Source of the DNA: Fimisoma sp964619315
GTDB lineage: Bacteria > Bacillota > Clostridia > Peptostreptococcales > Anaerovoracaceae
Assembly: GCA_964619315.1 (NCBI GenBank)
Contig: CAZUEH010000011.1
Coordinates: 1-40,715, forward strand
Length of the DNA: 40,715 bases
Reading direction: 5' to 3'
The stretch's first letter is position 1, and the number at the start of each line of letters is the position of its first letter. Under the pieces are notes generated by a model. The model saw nothing but the letters and a program-made list of their open reading frames with translations. It searched no databases and had not been told where the DNA came from. Position numbers and translations under genes: made by a program. This document shows, piece by piece, positions 23,365 through 31,824 of the stretch.

Positions 23365-25163
23365 ACTTTGCCACCTGCCTTTACTGCAATACTAGCTCGC
23401 TCCCTAGTGTCGGCGGCCTTCAAAAATGCAAGGAGCCCCCAAGAAACTATCATGCTAGTTCCGCCGTTAGAAACAAACGGAAAAGTTACACCTGTAAATG
23501 GCAATAAATCAACACAGCCAAACACATTAAGCATGGTTTGGAAAATAAACATGGACATAGCTCCACAAGCAGCTATCGTGTAATATGTTGACCTGCCTGC
23601 CAAGATTGATCTATATGCAAACACCGACAGCGTCACTATGGAAAGGACTGCAAGAATCGCGATTATAAGTCCCCACTCTTCTATAAGCATTCCAAACACC
23701 ATGTCTGTATCAGCTGCGGCTACACCTTCTAACCAGCCTTCGCCAGCACCTACTCCTACCATTCCCCCACTAGCTGAGGCACTCATAGTTCTCGTTTGCT
23801 GAAATCCAGTGTCGTTTATCATATTTGCATCCCAAACATGCCCCCAAGACGCAAATCTTGTGGCAATATATGGTTTGAACCTGAGTATCATAAATCCGCC
23901 TACTGCAGCAGCACCTACCATAAGCACAAGTTTTGAGAAGTCGCCGCTCCTGAGGAAAGACATAATTAAAAATGTTACAAAGAATATTATTGCTGTTCCG
24001 AAGTCCCCCATAAGGCCCAAGCATCCAAAACAGTATCCAGAAAACAAAATGAAAACCAACAAGTTTTTCTTCTGAAAAAGTTCCTCGAGGGTTGCTGCAC
24101 CTATTCCTATAAACGCTATCTTTACAAGCTCTGATGGTTGGAACGAAAAGCCTCCTATTGCTAACCAGTTTTTAGCTCCATAACTAAAAGTTCCCAGTGC
24201 AAGGTTGGCAATCAACAGCAGAACCGCACCTACCAAAAGAATCCATCTTACCGCTTTAGCTCTTTCCAGCTTACGCAGTATAATACACATTATAACTAAC
24301 ACACCTACTCCAAGAGCAGCGGAAATAAACTGTTTGAGCATGCTTTCTGGAGCCGAAGACCCTACAACTGCCAAACTTAATGTGGATAAAAAGAAAGCAA
24401 TGGTTTCCATCTCAAAGGCTGTATTGCCTAAGCTTCTCATCACCGCCACATAAAGCCACATGACAACCATCAACCCACCAATCGCTATAAAGATTTGAGG
24501 TAAATGTTCGCTTCCCAAAGCAAATCCCAATTGGAAAATTGTCAGTAGCTGAAATAGCGTCAACGCCGCTAGCGACGGTCCCGCAGACATTACCTTTGTA
24601 TCCGAGCGTCTCATAGCAATATTGTTATTTTTTTCTTCTATACTTATTGGAAGCAGAATCATTTCTGTCATTCCAACACGCACCACATCACCATACTCAA
24701 GGCCGATTTCCTCACCCATATTTGTGGTGTCGTTTTTCTTTCCTTTAGAGCGTCTTACGCCTCGTGCGGAACTAATCTCTTCATCGTTTATATATGTTCC
24801 GTTTTTTGACCCTAAATCTCTGTATGCCCACTCACCATCTGTATCTCTCATGAGAATTCCATGATTGCGAGACAATGTCGGATCCTCAACTGAAATATCA
24901 CAGCTACTGCCTCGGCCAATAACATTTTCCCAGTGCGTTATAGGTACACTAGTTTCATCAATGCCAATCGGAGTACCTGCGTCATCTAGTTTGACGGTTT
25001 TTAAATTCATGTACCCCCAGACTTCTGCCGGGTTTTTTGTTTGCAACAACGATTTTATGGATCTCACCAATATGTATATTGCAAGAATAACAAACACCCA
25101 TCGCACAATCTCTGTATAGGCGCTTGAAAGTTCAAATGTTCCCCCAAAGATATTCAAACTCAT
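23361..25163 (-). CDS. FHA-domain fused FtsW/RodA (SEDS) glycosyltransferase
   Basis: This 600-residue protein joins two modules. After one membrane segment (18-40) comes an FHA domain (about 78-150) with all key residues: GRGSSCDI (from G83), LSRNH (97-101) and SKNGTYI (119-125). FHA domains bind phosphothreonine. From about residue 195 follows a SEDS polymerase with many membrane segments: KNWLAIGGFSFQPSELVKI, the loop AADTDMVFGMLIEEWG with the conserved acidic residue, and the C-terminal PFVSNGGTSMI. SEDS proteins polymerise lipid II into glycan strands. The ATG follows GGGAGG. It is first in the unit with the penicillin-binding protein. Regulation by a Ser/Thr kinase is implied but no kinase lies in this window. 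Confidence 0.92.
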   Translation of the reverse strand: MSLNIFGGTFELSSAYTEIVRWVFVILAIYILVRSIKSLLQTKNPAEVWGYMNLKTVKLDDAGTPIGIDETSVPITHWENVIGRGSSCDISVEDPTLSRNHGILMRDTDGEWAYRDLGSKNGTYINDEEISSARGVRRSKGKKNDTTNMGEEIGLEYGDVVRVGMTEMILLPISIEEKNNNIAMRRSDTKVMSAGPSLAALTLFQLLTIFQLGFALGSEHLPQIFIAIGGLMVVMWLYVAVMRSLGNTAFEMETIAFFLSTLSLAVVGSSAPESMLKQFISAALGVGVLVIMCIILRKLERAKAVRWILLVGAVLLLIANLALGTFSYGAKNWLAIGGFSFQPSELVKIAFIGIGAATLEELFQKKNLLVFILFSGYCFGCLGLMGDFGTAIIFFVTFLIMSFLRSGDFSKLVLMVGAAAVGGFMILRFKPYIATRFASWGHVWDANMINDTGFQQTRTMSASASGGMVGVGAGEGWLEGVAAADTDMVFGMLIEEWGLIIAILAVLSIVTLSVFAYRSILAGRSTYYTIAACGAMSMFIFQTMLNVFGCVDLLPFTGVTFPFVSNGGTSMIVSWGLLAFLKAADTRERASIAVKAGGKV

Positions 25164-25204
25164 AGTACCACCTCCCTCTAAATACTCCCTTATCCTTTTT
25201 TGTT

Positions 25205-25213
25205 ATTTTACCA
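25205..25213 (-). promoter_or_regulatory. Extended -10 promoter before the FHA-SEDS gene
   Basis: TGGTAAAAT on the minus strand is an extended -10 box; the upstream -35 region is only T-rich. It follows the terminator of the NifX-like gene. Confidence 0.45.
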
Positions 25214-25220
25214 CAGTAGA

Positions 25221-25271
25221 ACAAAAAACAAAAGGACAAAGAAGTGATATCAACACCTCTTCGTCCTTTTA
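25221..25271 (-). terminator. Terminator of the NifX-like gene
   Basis: On the minus strand GGACGAAGAGGTG pairs imperfectly with CACTTCTTTGTCC and is followed by TTTTGTTTTTTG. Confidence 0.75.
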
Positions 25272-25288
25272 CTCTTAATTTGTTTTAT

Positions 25289-25716
25289 TTATTTGTTCCC
25301 ACAATTATGTCCACCACATGAATGGCCTTCTCCATGTTCATGGCCGTGGCTTCCACAGCTATGTCCATGTTCTCCGTCAGACCCATGATGATTGCACTTA
25401 ACGTCTGGGTTGTACACAAGTTTTCCCTCTAACAACTGCTCAACTGCCTTATCTGCATCTCCAGACACTCCACCATAAAGCTCTATACCTGCTTCAGCTA
25501 ATGCAGTTTGTGCGCCGCCTCCAATACCTCCGCAAATCAGTGTTTTAACTCCCTCAGCCTTCAGGAATTCTCCTAATGCTCCGTGGCCACTTCCGTTGGT
25601 GTCTACAACTTGAGTGTTCTTAATTTGTCCACCATCAACATCATACACTTTGAATTTTCAGTATGTCCAAAGTGTTGAAATATTTGTCCGTTTTCATAAG
25701 TTACTGCAATTTTCAT
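25289..25716 (-). pseudogene. NifX/NifB-type metal-cofactor binding protein, frameshifted
   Basis: From the ATG at 25714-25716, with AGGATG as ribosome site, the reading begins MKIAVTYENGQIFQHFGHTE, the standard start of the dinitrogenase iron-molybdenum-cofactor-binding family. At the A4 run (25655-25658) the frame breaks and stops soon after. The next frame continues with FKVYDVDGGQI, exactly the expected continuation, so one base appears lost. The rest holds GSGHGALGEFL, LICGGIGGGAQTAL and a His/Cys-rich tail of about 35 residues with repeated HGH and SCG units, probably metal-binding. This may be a real mutation or a sequencing or assembly error in a short homopolymer. It lies 21 bases downstream of the DUF134 gene, forming a frequently seen pair. 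Confidence 0.8.
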
Positions 25717-25737
25717 AATTCATCCTACATTTTTATA

Positions 25738-26091
25738 CTATATCCTTTTGTTGCAACGGTGCTTTTCGCATCCGCCACATCTACATGCTCTTTCCTCACC
25801 ATCGCATATTATATAATCCCCACCTTCAATTTTAAGGGTGCGACCATCTACAAGGGCGGTGGCTACTTTTTGACGAGCTTTGTTATACACATGTTGTATC
25901 GTGGTTCTTGCTACATTCATGTATTGGCCACATTCCTCCTGTGAGAAACCTTCTTTATCTATAAGACGCAATGTCTCATATTCATCTATGGTCATTACAA
26001 TTGTTTCGTCTTTGCCACAATTGTTTCTTGGTGCAAACTCAGTATTCTTTGGCATACTGCAAACCTTACGACATTTTCTTGGTCTTGGCAT
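25738..26091 (-). CDS. DUF134 (UPF0251) predicted DNA-binding protein
   Basis: A 117-residue member of the DUF134 family: MPRPRKCR at the start, a helix-turn-helix in the middle (YETLRLIDKEGFSQEECGQYMNV followed by ARTTIQHVY-type recognition helix) and a Cys-rich C-terminus (CRCGGCEKHRC). The sigma-70 region 4-like HTH and cysteines suggest a metal- or Fe-S-responsive regulator, but the family's role is not proven. I start it at the ATG at 26089-26091, seven bases behind AGGAGG; the TTG just upstream is disfavoured. It is paired with the NifX-like gene. Confidence 0.88.
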   Translation of the reverse strand: MPRPRKCRKVCSMPKNTEFAPRNNCGKDETIVMTIDEYETLRLIDKEGFSQEECGQYMNVARTTIQHVYNKARQKVATALVDGRTLKIEGGDYIICDGEERACRCGGCEKHRCNKRI

Positions 26092-26132
26092 CAAGTTTCC
26101 TCCTCACAAACATGTAAAATTGTCATAGTTAT

Positions 26133-26160
26133 ATTTTAATACATTTTTGGCATATGTCAA
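26133..26160 (-). promoter_or_regulatory. Promoter of the DUF134-NifX pair
   Basis: On the minus strand a perfect TTGACA, a 16-base spacer, then TAAAAT. TTGACATA and TATGACAA form an imperfect palindrome around and downstream of it, a possible but weak operator. Confidence 0.7.
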
Positions 26161-26192
26161 TAACTAAACTTCAATTTCTCCTAATTGGATGC

Positions 26193-26230
26193 AAAAAGAC
26201 TCCTCCGAAAGTTTCCTTTGGGAGGAGTCT
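26193..26230 (-). terminator. Terminator of the APC permease gene
   Basis: A ten-base perfect stem (AGACTCCTCC / GGAGGAGTCT) is followed by five T on the minus strand. Confidence 0.85.
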
Positions 26231-26247
26231 AAATTCAATTTATAGTA

Positions 26248-27699
26248 TTATTGCAATCTTTCTGGATTGTTCTTTTTCAAGAAGTATGCGCCAATTAGTT
26301 CTACGACTACGAATAATATTAAGTAGAATACAAGAGGACATGAAAATTCTCCAACTTCCTTTGACGCCAAATACGGTGTGATGCCATGTGCATAGACAGC
26401 TGCAATCAGCATAAACACACTTCCGCAAATTCCCAAAATAGGGGCTAAAAAGCGTCTAACAAAATTCAATTCCGTAGATTTACGCATAAATTGGATGAAT
26501 ATTGGAATATAGATCGCGTATATTGTTACGATCGGCAATTCCGAAGAATCAAATCCAAACAAGCCAAACCAATTCATTGGAGCGAGATTAGCTCCATAAA
26601 AGAAAAGGAACCAAAATCCACTTGCCAAAAGACCTATGATAGCCGCATTGTTAGGCATATTTGTTTCTGAATCAATCTGTGCAAAAAGCTTTGGATTAGG
26701 GCCTTCTTTTCTTACAGCAACTGCATAAAGTCCCCTTGTGCAAGCAAGCATCAACCCATTCAATGTTCCCAAACATGAAATAGCAACAAATGCATTCAAG
26801 ATATTACCAAATGCTCCACCAAATAAATTCAGATATGCAACAGTCGCACCTTCATTCATAAGTTCATCTACGGAAGCTGCACCTGCAACTCCTATATAGT
26901 AGAACAAGTATATAGCAACAATTATAATTCCGCCAGATATCAAAGCAATCGGCAGATTCCTTTTGGAATCTTTGAGTTCAGCATTTATAGATGTCGCAAT
27001 TATCCAGCCTTCATATGCGAATGCTGTTGCAACTACTGCTCCAAACAATAAGCTACCTGTTCCCTGAGAAGATGTTACCTGATACGCCATATTTTCTATC
27101 AAAGTCCCACTTTCGCCTAGCAGCCCTACAACTAATCCTATTACTGCCATCAACAGCAATGGTACCATTTTGATAAATGTAGTCGCCACTTGAAAATGAC
27201 CTGCAAGCTTAGGTGCCAATGAATTGATAGCATATGAACAGCACATATAAAAAACAGATAGTGCCATACACTCAGGTCCCACAACACATCCACCCTCACT
27301 AGCCGGAACCATAAGGGTAACGCTCGGGAACGCTGTAGTTATAAAAACAAGTGTATATCTTGCTGATATCCAAGAAAGTACCGAGGTCAAAGTGGGATAA
27401 TACACCAATGCCATAAACCAGCCTACAAAGTACCCATATTTACTTCCGACTGTAGCTTCGGCATAATCTACCAATCCATTAACTTTTTCATACTTGGTAG
27501 CCATTATAGAAAAAGCAAATATACAGCAAAGCATTACAGCTCCACCAATTAGCCACGCCCAAATGCCAAGAGCCATATTGCCCTCTGTCTTTTGAAGAAT
27601 ATTTTGGGCTTTAAAAAATACTCCTGAACCAATTACGGTCCCCACAACTATACATATAGCCGTAAGAAGTCCGTACTTTTTATGAAGTCCGTTTTCCAT
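26248..27699 (-). CDS. APC-superfamily amino acid permease
   Basis: A 483-residue transporter with about 12 membrane segments. The N-terminal substrate-binding helix carries VGTVIGSGVFF, the hallmark of the amino acid-polyamine-organocation family, close to the LAT/SteT exchanger branch. FAYEGW in helix 6 is also typical of that branch. I start at the ATG giving MENGLHKKYGLLT, eight bases after GGAG; longer in-frame starts lie over the promoter side and add no conserved sequence. Its substrate cannot be read. It is monocistronic, divergent from an Fe-S aldo/keto reductase. Confidence 0.9.
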   Translation of the reverse strand: MENGLHKKYGLLTAICIVVGTVIGSGVFFKAQNILQKTEGNMALGIWAWLIGGAVMLCCIFAFSIMATKYEKVNGLVDYAEATVGSKYGYFVGWFMALVYYPTLTSVLSWISARYTLVFITTAFPSVTLMVPASEGGCVVGPECMALSVFYMCCSYAINSLAPKLAGHFQVATTFIKMVPLLLMAVIGLVVGLLGESGTLIENMAYQVTSSQGTGSLLFGAVVATAFAYEGWIIATSINAELKDSKRNLPIALISGGIIIVAIYLFYYIGVAGAASVDELMNEGATVAYLNLFGGAFGNILNAFVAISCLGTLNGLMLACTRGLYAVAVRKEGPNPKLFAQIDSETNMPNNAAIIGLLASGFWFLFFYGANLAPMNWFGLFGFDSSELPIVTIYAIYIPIFIQFMRKSTELNFVRRFLAPILGICGSVFMLIAAVYAHGITPYLASKEVGEFSCPLVFYLILFVVVELIGAYFLKKNNPERLQ

Positions 27700-27749
27700 A
27701 TTCATTTCTCCATTACTATTATTTTTTGTCAAACCACGCAACTAAGCGT

Positions 27750-27779
27750 ATTCTACCATAAAGGTATGTTGGGATACAA
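27750..27779 (-). promoter_or_regulatory. Promoter of the APC permease gene
   Basis: On the minus strand TTGTAT, an 18-base spacer, then TAGAAT with an upstream TG (TGGTAGAAT). Confidence 0.6.
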
Positions 27780-27820
27780 GCCTTTCCAGGGTTTTTCTAA
27801 CTTTTACCAGCCCTCCCCTA

Positions 27821-27849
27821 TTTACGAAAAAAAGCCTTTGTGGTATCAT
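27821..27849 (+). promoter_or_regulatory. Promoter of the aldo/keto reductase gene
   Basis: TTTACG, a 17-base spacer, then TATCAT preceded by TGG (extended -10). Confidence 0.55.
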
Positions 27850-27873
27850 TAGTTAGAACAAGGAGGTATCTAA

Positions 27874-29028
27874 ATGAGATATAACAATTTTAAGGATTTA
27901 AAAGTTTCGGCTTTAGGTTTTGGCACCATGCGTTTGCCTATGGACGCTGACGGAAATGTAGACTATACAGAAGGCGAAAAGATGGTCGCAAAGGCCCTGG
28001 AAGGCGGTATTACACACTTTGATACTGCTTATCGTTATCACGAAGGCGAGGCGGAAAATTTCTGCGGAAAAGTAATTTCCAAATATCCTCGTGATACATA
28101 TACACTTGCCGATAAACTGCCTACTTGGTTGTGCAAAACACAAGAAGATGCGGAAAGAATTTTCTCCGAACAATTATCAAAATGTAATGTTGATTATTTT
28201 GACTTCTATCTTCTTCACAATATAGATGAGGATAGTTGGCCAAACATTGAAAAATTAGATTTAATGAGCTTTTTGGCTCAAAAGAAAAGTGAAGGCCGTG
28301 CTCGTCATATCGGATTTTCTGCTCACTGTGAGCCTGCCTTATTAGAATCTATTTTGAGCAAGCATACTGACATTATTGAATTCGTGCTGCTTCAAATGAA
28401 CTATTTCGATTGGGAATACAAAAACGCAAAGGCTCTACATGATATCGCTCGCAAATATAACAAGCCACTCTTTGTTATGGAACCTGTACGTGGCGGCATG
28501 TTAGCCAACGTTCCTAGTCAAGAAGCTCGTGATATCCTCGACAAAGCTTCCATAGATGCAGGGCAGCCTAATGCTTCATACGCATCATATGCTCTAAGAT
28601 ATGCAGAATTAATTGACGGTGCCTTTTGCACCCTCTCTGGCATGTCCTCTCTCAAGCAAATGGAAGAAAACATCGAAACTTTTAGTGGCCCACGCTTAAC
28701 CGACCCTCAGTTGGAAGCCATACAAGAAGTTGCTATAAAACTACAATCAGACATTATCGTCCCTTGCACCAGCTGCAACTATTGCTACGAATGCCCTTCA
28801 AACATAAAAATACCAGACATCTTTAACTGGTACAATGAAGCGGCTGCAAAAGGCTTTCATCATATTTGGGGCTCCTTGTCAGAAGACTATGAAGCCCTTG
28901 GCCCGAATGGCGCCGACTGCATCAAGTGTGGTAACTGCGAAGCCCATTGCCCTCAAAAAATCGGCATAATTGATAAGCTTCAAGAAATCCATGCAAAATA
29001 CAAAGAGCTAAAAGAAATTGGCGAATAG
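27874..29028 (+). CDS. Aldo/keto reductase with C-terminal [4Fe-4S] domain
   Basis: The first 270 residues or so form an aldo/keto reductase barrel: LGFGTMRLP, the catalytic HFDTAYRYHEGEAE (Asp and Tyr), the lysine in LADKLPTW and the histidine in FYLLHNID. The C-terminal part carries a ferredoxin-like domain with CTSCNYCYECP and CIKCGNCEAHCPQ, enough for iron-sulfur clusters. Such fusions are common in anaerobic Clostridia and probably exchange electrons with ferredoxin, though substrates are mostly unknown. The protein is 384 residues. The ATG follows AAGGAGG. It has its own promoter and a strong terminator. Confidence 0.92.
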   Translation: MRYNNFKDLKVSALGFGTMRLPMDADGNVDYTEGEKMVAKALEGGITHFDTAYRYHEGEAENFCGKVISKYPRDTYTLADKLPTWLCKTQEDAERIFSEQLSKCNVDYFDFYLLHNIDEDSWPNIEKLDLMSFLAQKKSEGRARHIGFSAHCEPALLESILSKHTDIIEFVLLQMNYFDWEYKNAKALHDIARKYNKPLFVMEPVRGGMLANVPSQEARDILDKASIDAGQPNASYASYALRYAELIDGAFCTLSGMSSLKQMEENIETFSGPRLTDPQLEAIQEVAIKLQSDIIVPCTSCNYCYECPSNIKIPDIFNWYNEAAAKGFHHIWGSLSEDYEALGPNGADCIKCGNCEAHCPQKIGIIDKLQEIHAKYKELKEIGE

Positions 29029-29038
29029 ATCAAACTGC

Positions 29039-29070
29039 AAGAACCGACTCTCCCGAGTCGGTTCTTTTTA
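29039..29070 (+). terminator. Terminator of the aldo/keto reductase gene
   Basis: AAGAACCGACTC and GAGTCGGTTCTT form a 12-base stem with a short loop, followed by a T-rich tract. Confidence 0.88.
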
Positions 29071-29078
29071 TTTTATAA

Positions 29079-29462
29079 CAAATGTTGGGAATGGCCGAAA
29101 CTCATGCGCCTTCAAATCTATGATGTGAACTTTTGTTGTACAATTCGCTGCCAATCAAGATTCCTGCCAACATTTTCGTGATTTTTGCGATAAAATTCTT
29201 GCTTTCATGGCGGTTTTGGCCTCTTTGTTGTACAATTTTATCGCTTCTTCGGTTTCTGCCAACACTTTTTGCCGAAATGGTTGGCAGATTTAGAAGTTTT
29301 GCAGAAAATGCCAACATATCTGCAAAATACCGCTGTTTTCACTCTAAATCTCCAAGATTTTTAGTTTAATTGTTGTACAATTCGGCTAAAGATAGGAATT
29401 TTGCCAACACTTGCCCTCCGCTGTTAAGTACCAATAAATGCAAGGCGCCACCCCAACATTTG
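29079..29462. mobile_element. MITE-like non-coding element with terminal inverted repeats
   Basis: The stretch is bounded by perfect 11-base inverted repeats: CAAATGTTGGG (29079-29089) and CCCAACATTTG (29452-29462). A TGGC tetramer follows inside each end with a one-base offset. The 384 bases between hold no plausible protein gene, several hairpins (for example TTTTGCAGA / TCTGCAAAA at 29297-29327) and three copies of a bipartite repeat. Small size, terminal inverted repeats and lack of a transposase fit a miniature inverted-repeat element. No clear target-site duplication is visible, so this remains a hypothesis. Confidence 0.4.
29133..29409. repeat. Three copies of a bipartite 40-base repeat
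   Basis: TTGTTGTACAATT occurs at 29133, 29225 and 29370. In each case TGCCAACA follows exactly 32 bases after the start (29165, 29257, 29402), with 19 unrelated bases between. A fourth TGCCAACA at 29309 has only a degenerate partner. Copies are spaced unevenly (92 and 145 bases). Confidence 0.7.
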
Positions 29463-29481
29463 ACATGGAGCCATTCTATCC

Positions 29482-29519
29482 AAAAAACACAAAACCCACT
29501 CCGTAGAGCGGGCTTTGTG
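29482..29519 (-). terminator. Terminator of the cyclodeaminase-aminotransferase operon
   Basis: On the minus strand CACAAAGCCCGCTC pairs with GAGTGGGTTTTGTG (12 Watson-Crick plus two G-T pairs) and is followed by six T. Confidence 0.85.
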
Positions 29520-29565
29520 CGTCATAAAAATTGTAAGGTTATGAAACTGGACTTATTTATTTGCC

Positions 29566-30711
29566 CTATTTTTCCCATTTTTTTAGGTATTCGCCGAAAA
29601 TAGCTAAACCTGCTTTTAATTCATCTGGGGAACCAAATGCACCATATCCTACACGGATTGTGCCAGGCATATCAAAATAATCTCCAGGAACAAACAGAAT
29701 CTTTCTGTCGTCTTCCATAGCGTCCTTAGCTAGGGTTTCAGAATCAACATCATAGTCGTATTTAACTAGACAAGTTGTACCCTTAGGATCGCCCTTCATA
29801 GTTAGATGTGGCTGAGCTTTAATCCAATCTTCTACGATCTTCTTGTTAGGATTCAAAATTCCTCTTGCTCTTGCCCACATTTTTTCATAGTTTTCAAGTG
29901 CTACAGAAGCAACTATTTCATCGATAATACCACAGCAAATTGTGTTGTATGATCTTCTTGTTTTAAATTCTTCATATGCTTCTTCGTCCTTACAGATGAT
30001 CCAGCCAATTCTTGTGCCGGCCATTGAGAACATCTTGGAAAGGCTGCTTACTGAGATAGCTTTGTCATATCCGAAGTCCATAATTGAAGGCATGTAAGTT
30101 TCGTCTAGACCTCTGTACATTTCATCGCAAAGGATGTAAGCATCAAATTCCTTAGCTATTTCCACTATCTGTGCCAATTCTTCTTCATAAAGAGTGATAC
30201 CGATAGGGTTATTAGGGTTAGTTAAAGTAATTAGTTTAGTGTCTTTGTCGCAAGCTGCTCTAAGCGCTGCCATATCAAGTTTGTAATCTTTTTCTTCTTC
30301 AAGGTTTACAATTCTAGTCTCGATTGAGATTGATTTTGAAATATCATAGTGCTGTTGATATGAAGGCTTAACAACTACGTGATTGTCACCTGGCTCTAAT
30401 AGGCCCATGATAACGATATCGTTAGCTCCAGTACCACCATGAACCATCATAACGTGCTCTGGCTTAACATCACCCTTTGGGTAAAGACCTGCAGTTGCAG
30501 CTTTTACTCTTGGGGAACCTGTAGCATCACCGTGATGATAATGCAAACTCATTGTTTCCATTTCTTTTAAGAAAGCTTGTTCATCTTGGCCAGTTACACT
30601 GAATAATTCATCCATAGTAATCGCTTTAACACAGCTGCTTCCTAAGTTAACTTTTGCTAGTGAATCCATTGGATTCAACCATTCTTCTACTCCAAACCAA
30701 GCTAATTTCAT
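29566..30711 (-). CDS. PLP-dependent aminotransferase (class I/II)
   Basis: A 381-residue fold-type I aminotransferase. The cofactor lysine is in SSLSKMFSMAGTRIGW, and the PLP-contacting LTNPNNPIG and ILCDEMYRGL are clear. GGTGANDIV is the phosphate-anchoring loop. The N-terminus (MKLAWFGVEEW) is typical of a subgroup including enzymes acting on arginine or related amino acids, but that resemblance is weak and I do not assign a substrate. It lies 33 bases after the ornithine-cyclodeaminase-like gene with GGAGGAG as ribosome site, so the two probably work in one amino-acid pathway, controlled by the divergent PucR-type regulator. Confidence 0.9.
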   Translation of the reverse strand: MKLAWFGVEEWLNPMDSLAKVNLGSSCVKAITMDELFSVTGQDEQAFLKEMETMSLHYHHGDATGSPRVKAATAGLYPKGDVKPEHVMMVHGGTGANDIVIMGLLEPGDNHVVVKPSYQQHYDISKSISIETRIVNLEEEKDYKLDMAALRAACDKDTKLITLTNPNNPIGITLYEEELAQIVEIAKEFDAYILCDEMYRGLDETYMPSIMDFGYDKAISVSSLSKMFSMAGTRIGWIICKDEEAYEEFKTRRSYNTICCGIIDEIVASVALENYEKMWARARGILNPNKKIVEDWIKAQPHLTMKGDPKGTTCLVKYDYDVDSETLAKDAMEDDRKILFVPGDYFDMPGTIRVGYGAFGSPDELKAGLAIFGEYLKKWEK

Positions 30712-30744
30712 TTTGCTCCTCCTAAAATTATTTTTTAATTAAAG

Positions 30745-31761
30745 TTACATATCAATTTCAAAGCCCATCTGAGCCTCTTTAGCTTTTGTAATAGCTACTT
30801 TTGCAGCAACCAAATCTAATATGTATAAACCAGTTGCATCGAATATAGTTATTTCGTCGTCACTTTCTCTTCCAGCTACCTTGCCACTAAGCAGGTCACC
30901 GATTTCGCCAACGACATCTTCTTTTTTGATGATTCCCTTTTGCAATGCTACTTCCATTTCGCCTACACGAACGCACTGTGCCGCATCGTCAGCGTATGCC
31001 TTAGCGCCCTCGAAGATATTTTCGTCAAGTTCTTGCTTGCCTTCCATATCAGACCCTAAACAGCTAAAGTGTGTTCCTGGTTTTACCCATTCTTTCATGA
31101 TCATTGGCTGTGTTGCACGGGTAACAGTAATAATAGCATCACTATCCCTTGTTGCCTTTTCTATTGATTCTTCGGCGATAAATTCTACATTGCTTGCATC
31201 AACTTTGAATTCTTCCTTAAGTTGCTTTTCAATTCTTTCTGCAAGGCCTTGAGCCTGAGGATAATTGACAGGGTCAACTATATATACCTTGTTTATTTCA
31301 GGTCTTAAAATCAATGTTGCCGCAATCTGGAAAGGCGCTTGCTTGCCTGCTCCTAAAAGCATCAATGTTTTTGCATCTTTTCTAGCTAATGCGTCAACGC
31401 CTATAGCTCCTGCCGCGCCGGTTCTCATACAAGTAATGTATGACGCATCCATTATTCCGATTGGAATTCCGGTATTTGAATCGTATACAAGCATAAGACC
31501 GTTAAACGGCTGTAGCCCTTTTTCTATATTTTCTGGAAAGTTGTTAAGCATCTTCATTCCGTGAAGTTGCTCGGTTCCCATTACATATCCAGAACGGATA
31601 TCCATAGCTGCATTTCCCTGCTCAAATTCATAGTTTACAAGAGGCCAAATAACTGACTCTCCCTTAGTTTTAAGTTGATAAACTCCTCTAACTTTTTCGA
31701 GAACTTCTCTCATATCTATTACTTTTTGGATTTGTTCTCTAGTCAAAATCAAAACGCTCAT
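30745..31761 (-). CDS. Ornithine cyclodeaminase / mu-crystallin family protein
   Basis: A 338-residue NAD(P)-dependent enzyme of the family that includes ornithine cyclodeaminase, some alanine dehydrogenases and ketimine reductases. The substrate region MRTGAAGAIG, the Rossmann loop MLLGAGKQA and VTRATQPMI are visible, and DATGLYILDLVAA closes the fold. I start at the ATG at 31759-31761, giving MSVLILTREQIQ, behind AAGGAG; the upstream in-frame ATG lacks a ribosome site. It is the first gene of a two-gene unit with the aminotransferase. Whether it makes proline from ornithine or reduces another imine is open. Confidence 0.9.
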   Translation of the reverse strand: MSVLILTREQIQKVIDMREVLEKVRGVYQLKTKGESVIWPLVNYEFEQGNAAMDIRSGYVMGTEQLHGMKMLNNFPENIEKGLQPFNGLMLVYDSNTGIPIGIMDASYITCMRTGAAGAIGVDALARKDAKTLMLLGAGKQAPFQIAATLILRPEINKVYIVDPVNYPQAQGLAERIEKQLKEEFKVDASNVEFIAEESIEKATRDSDAIITVTRATQPMIMKEWVKPGTHFSCLGSDMEGKQELDENIFEGAKAYADDAAQCVRVGEMEVALQKGIIKKEDVVGEIGDLLSGKVAGRESDDEITIFDATGLYILDLVAAKVAITKAKEAQMGFEIDM

Positions 31762-31824
31762 GTTAATCACTCCTTCTCTATACATTGAATATAATTCTTT
31801 ATGGTGTCAATTACTATTGGTTAT

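Noticed and set aside
29133..29369. 78-codon plus-strand ORF across the repeat region
   Set aside because: No ribosome site, starts inside a repeat box, and the repeat copies fall in different frames on this strand.
29133..29409. CRISPR array
   Set aside because: Only three short boxes, uneven spacing between copies (92 and 145 bases), and no cas genes nearby.
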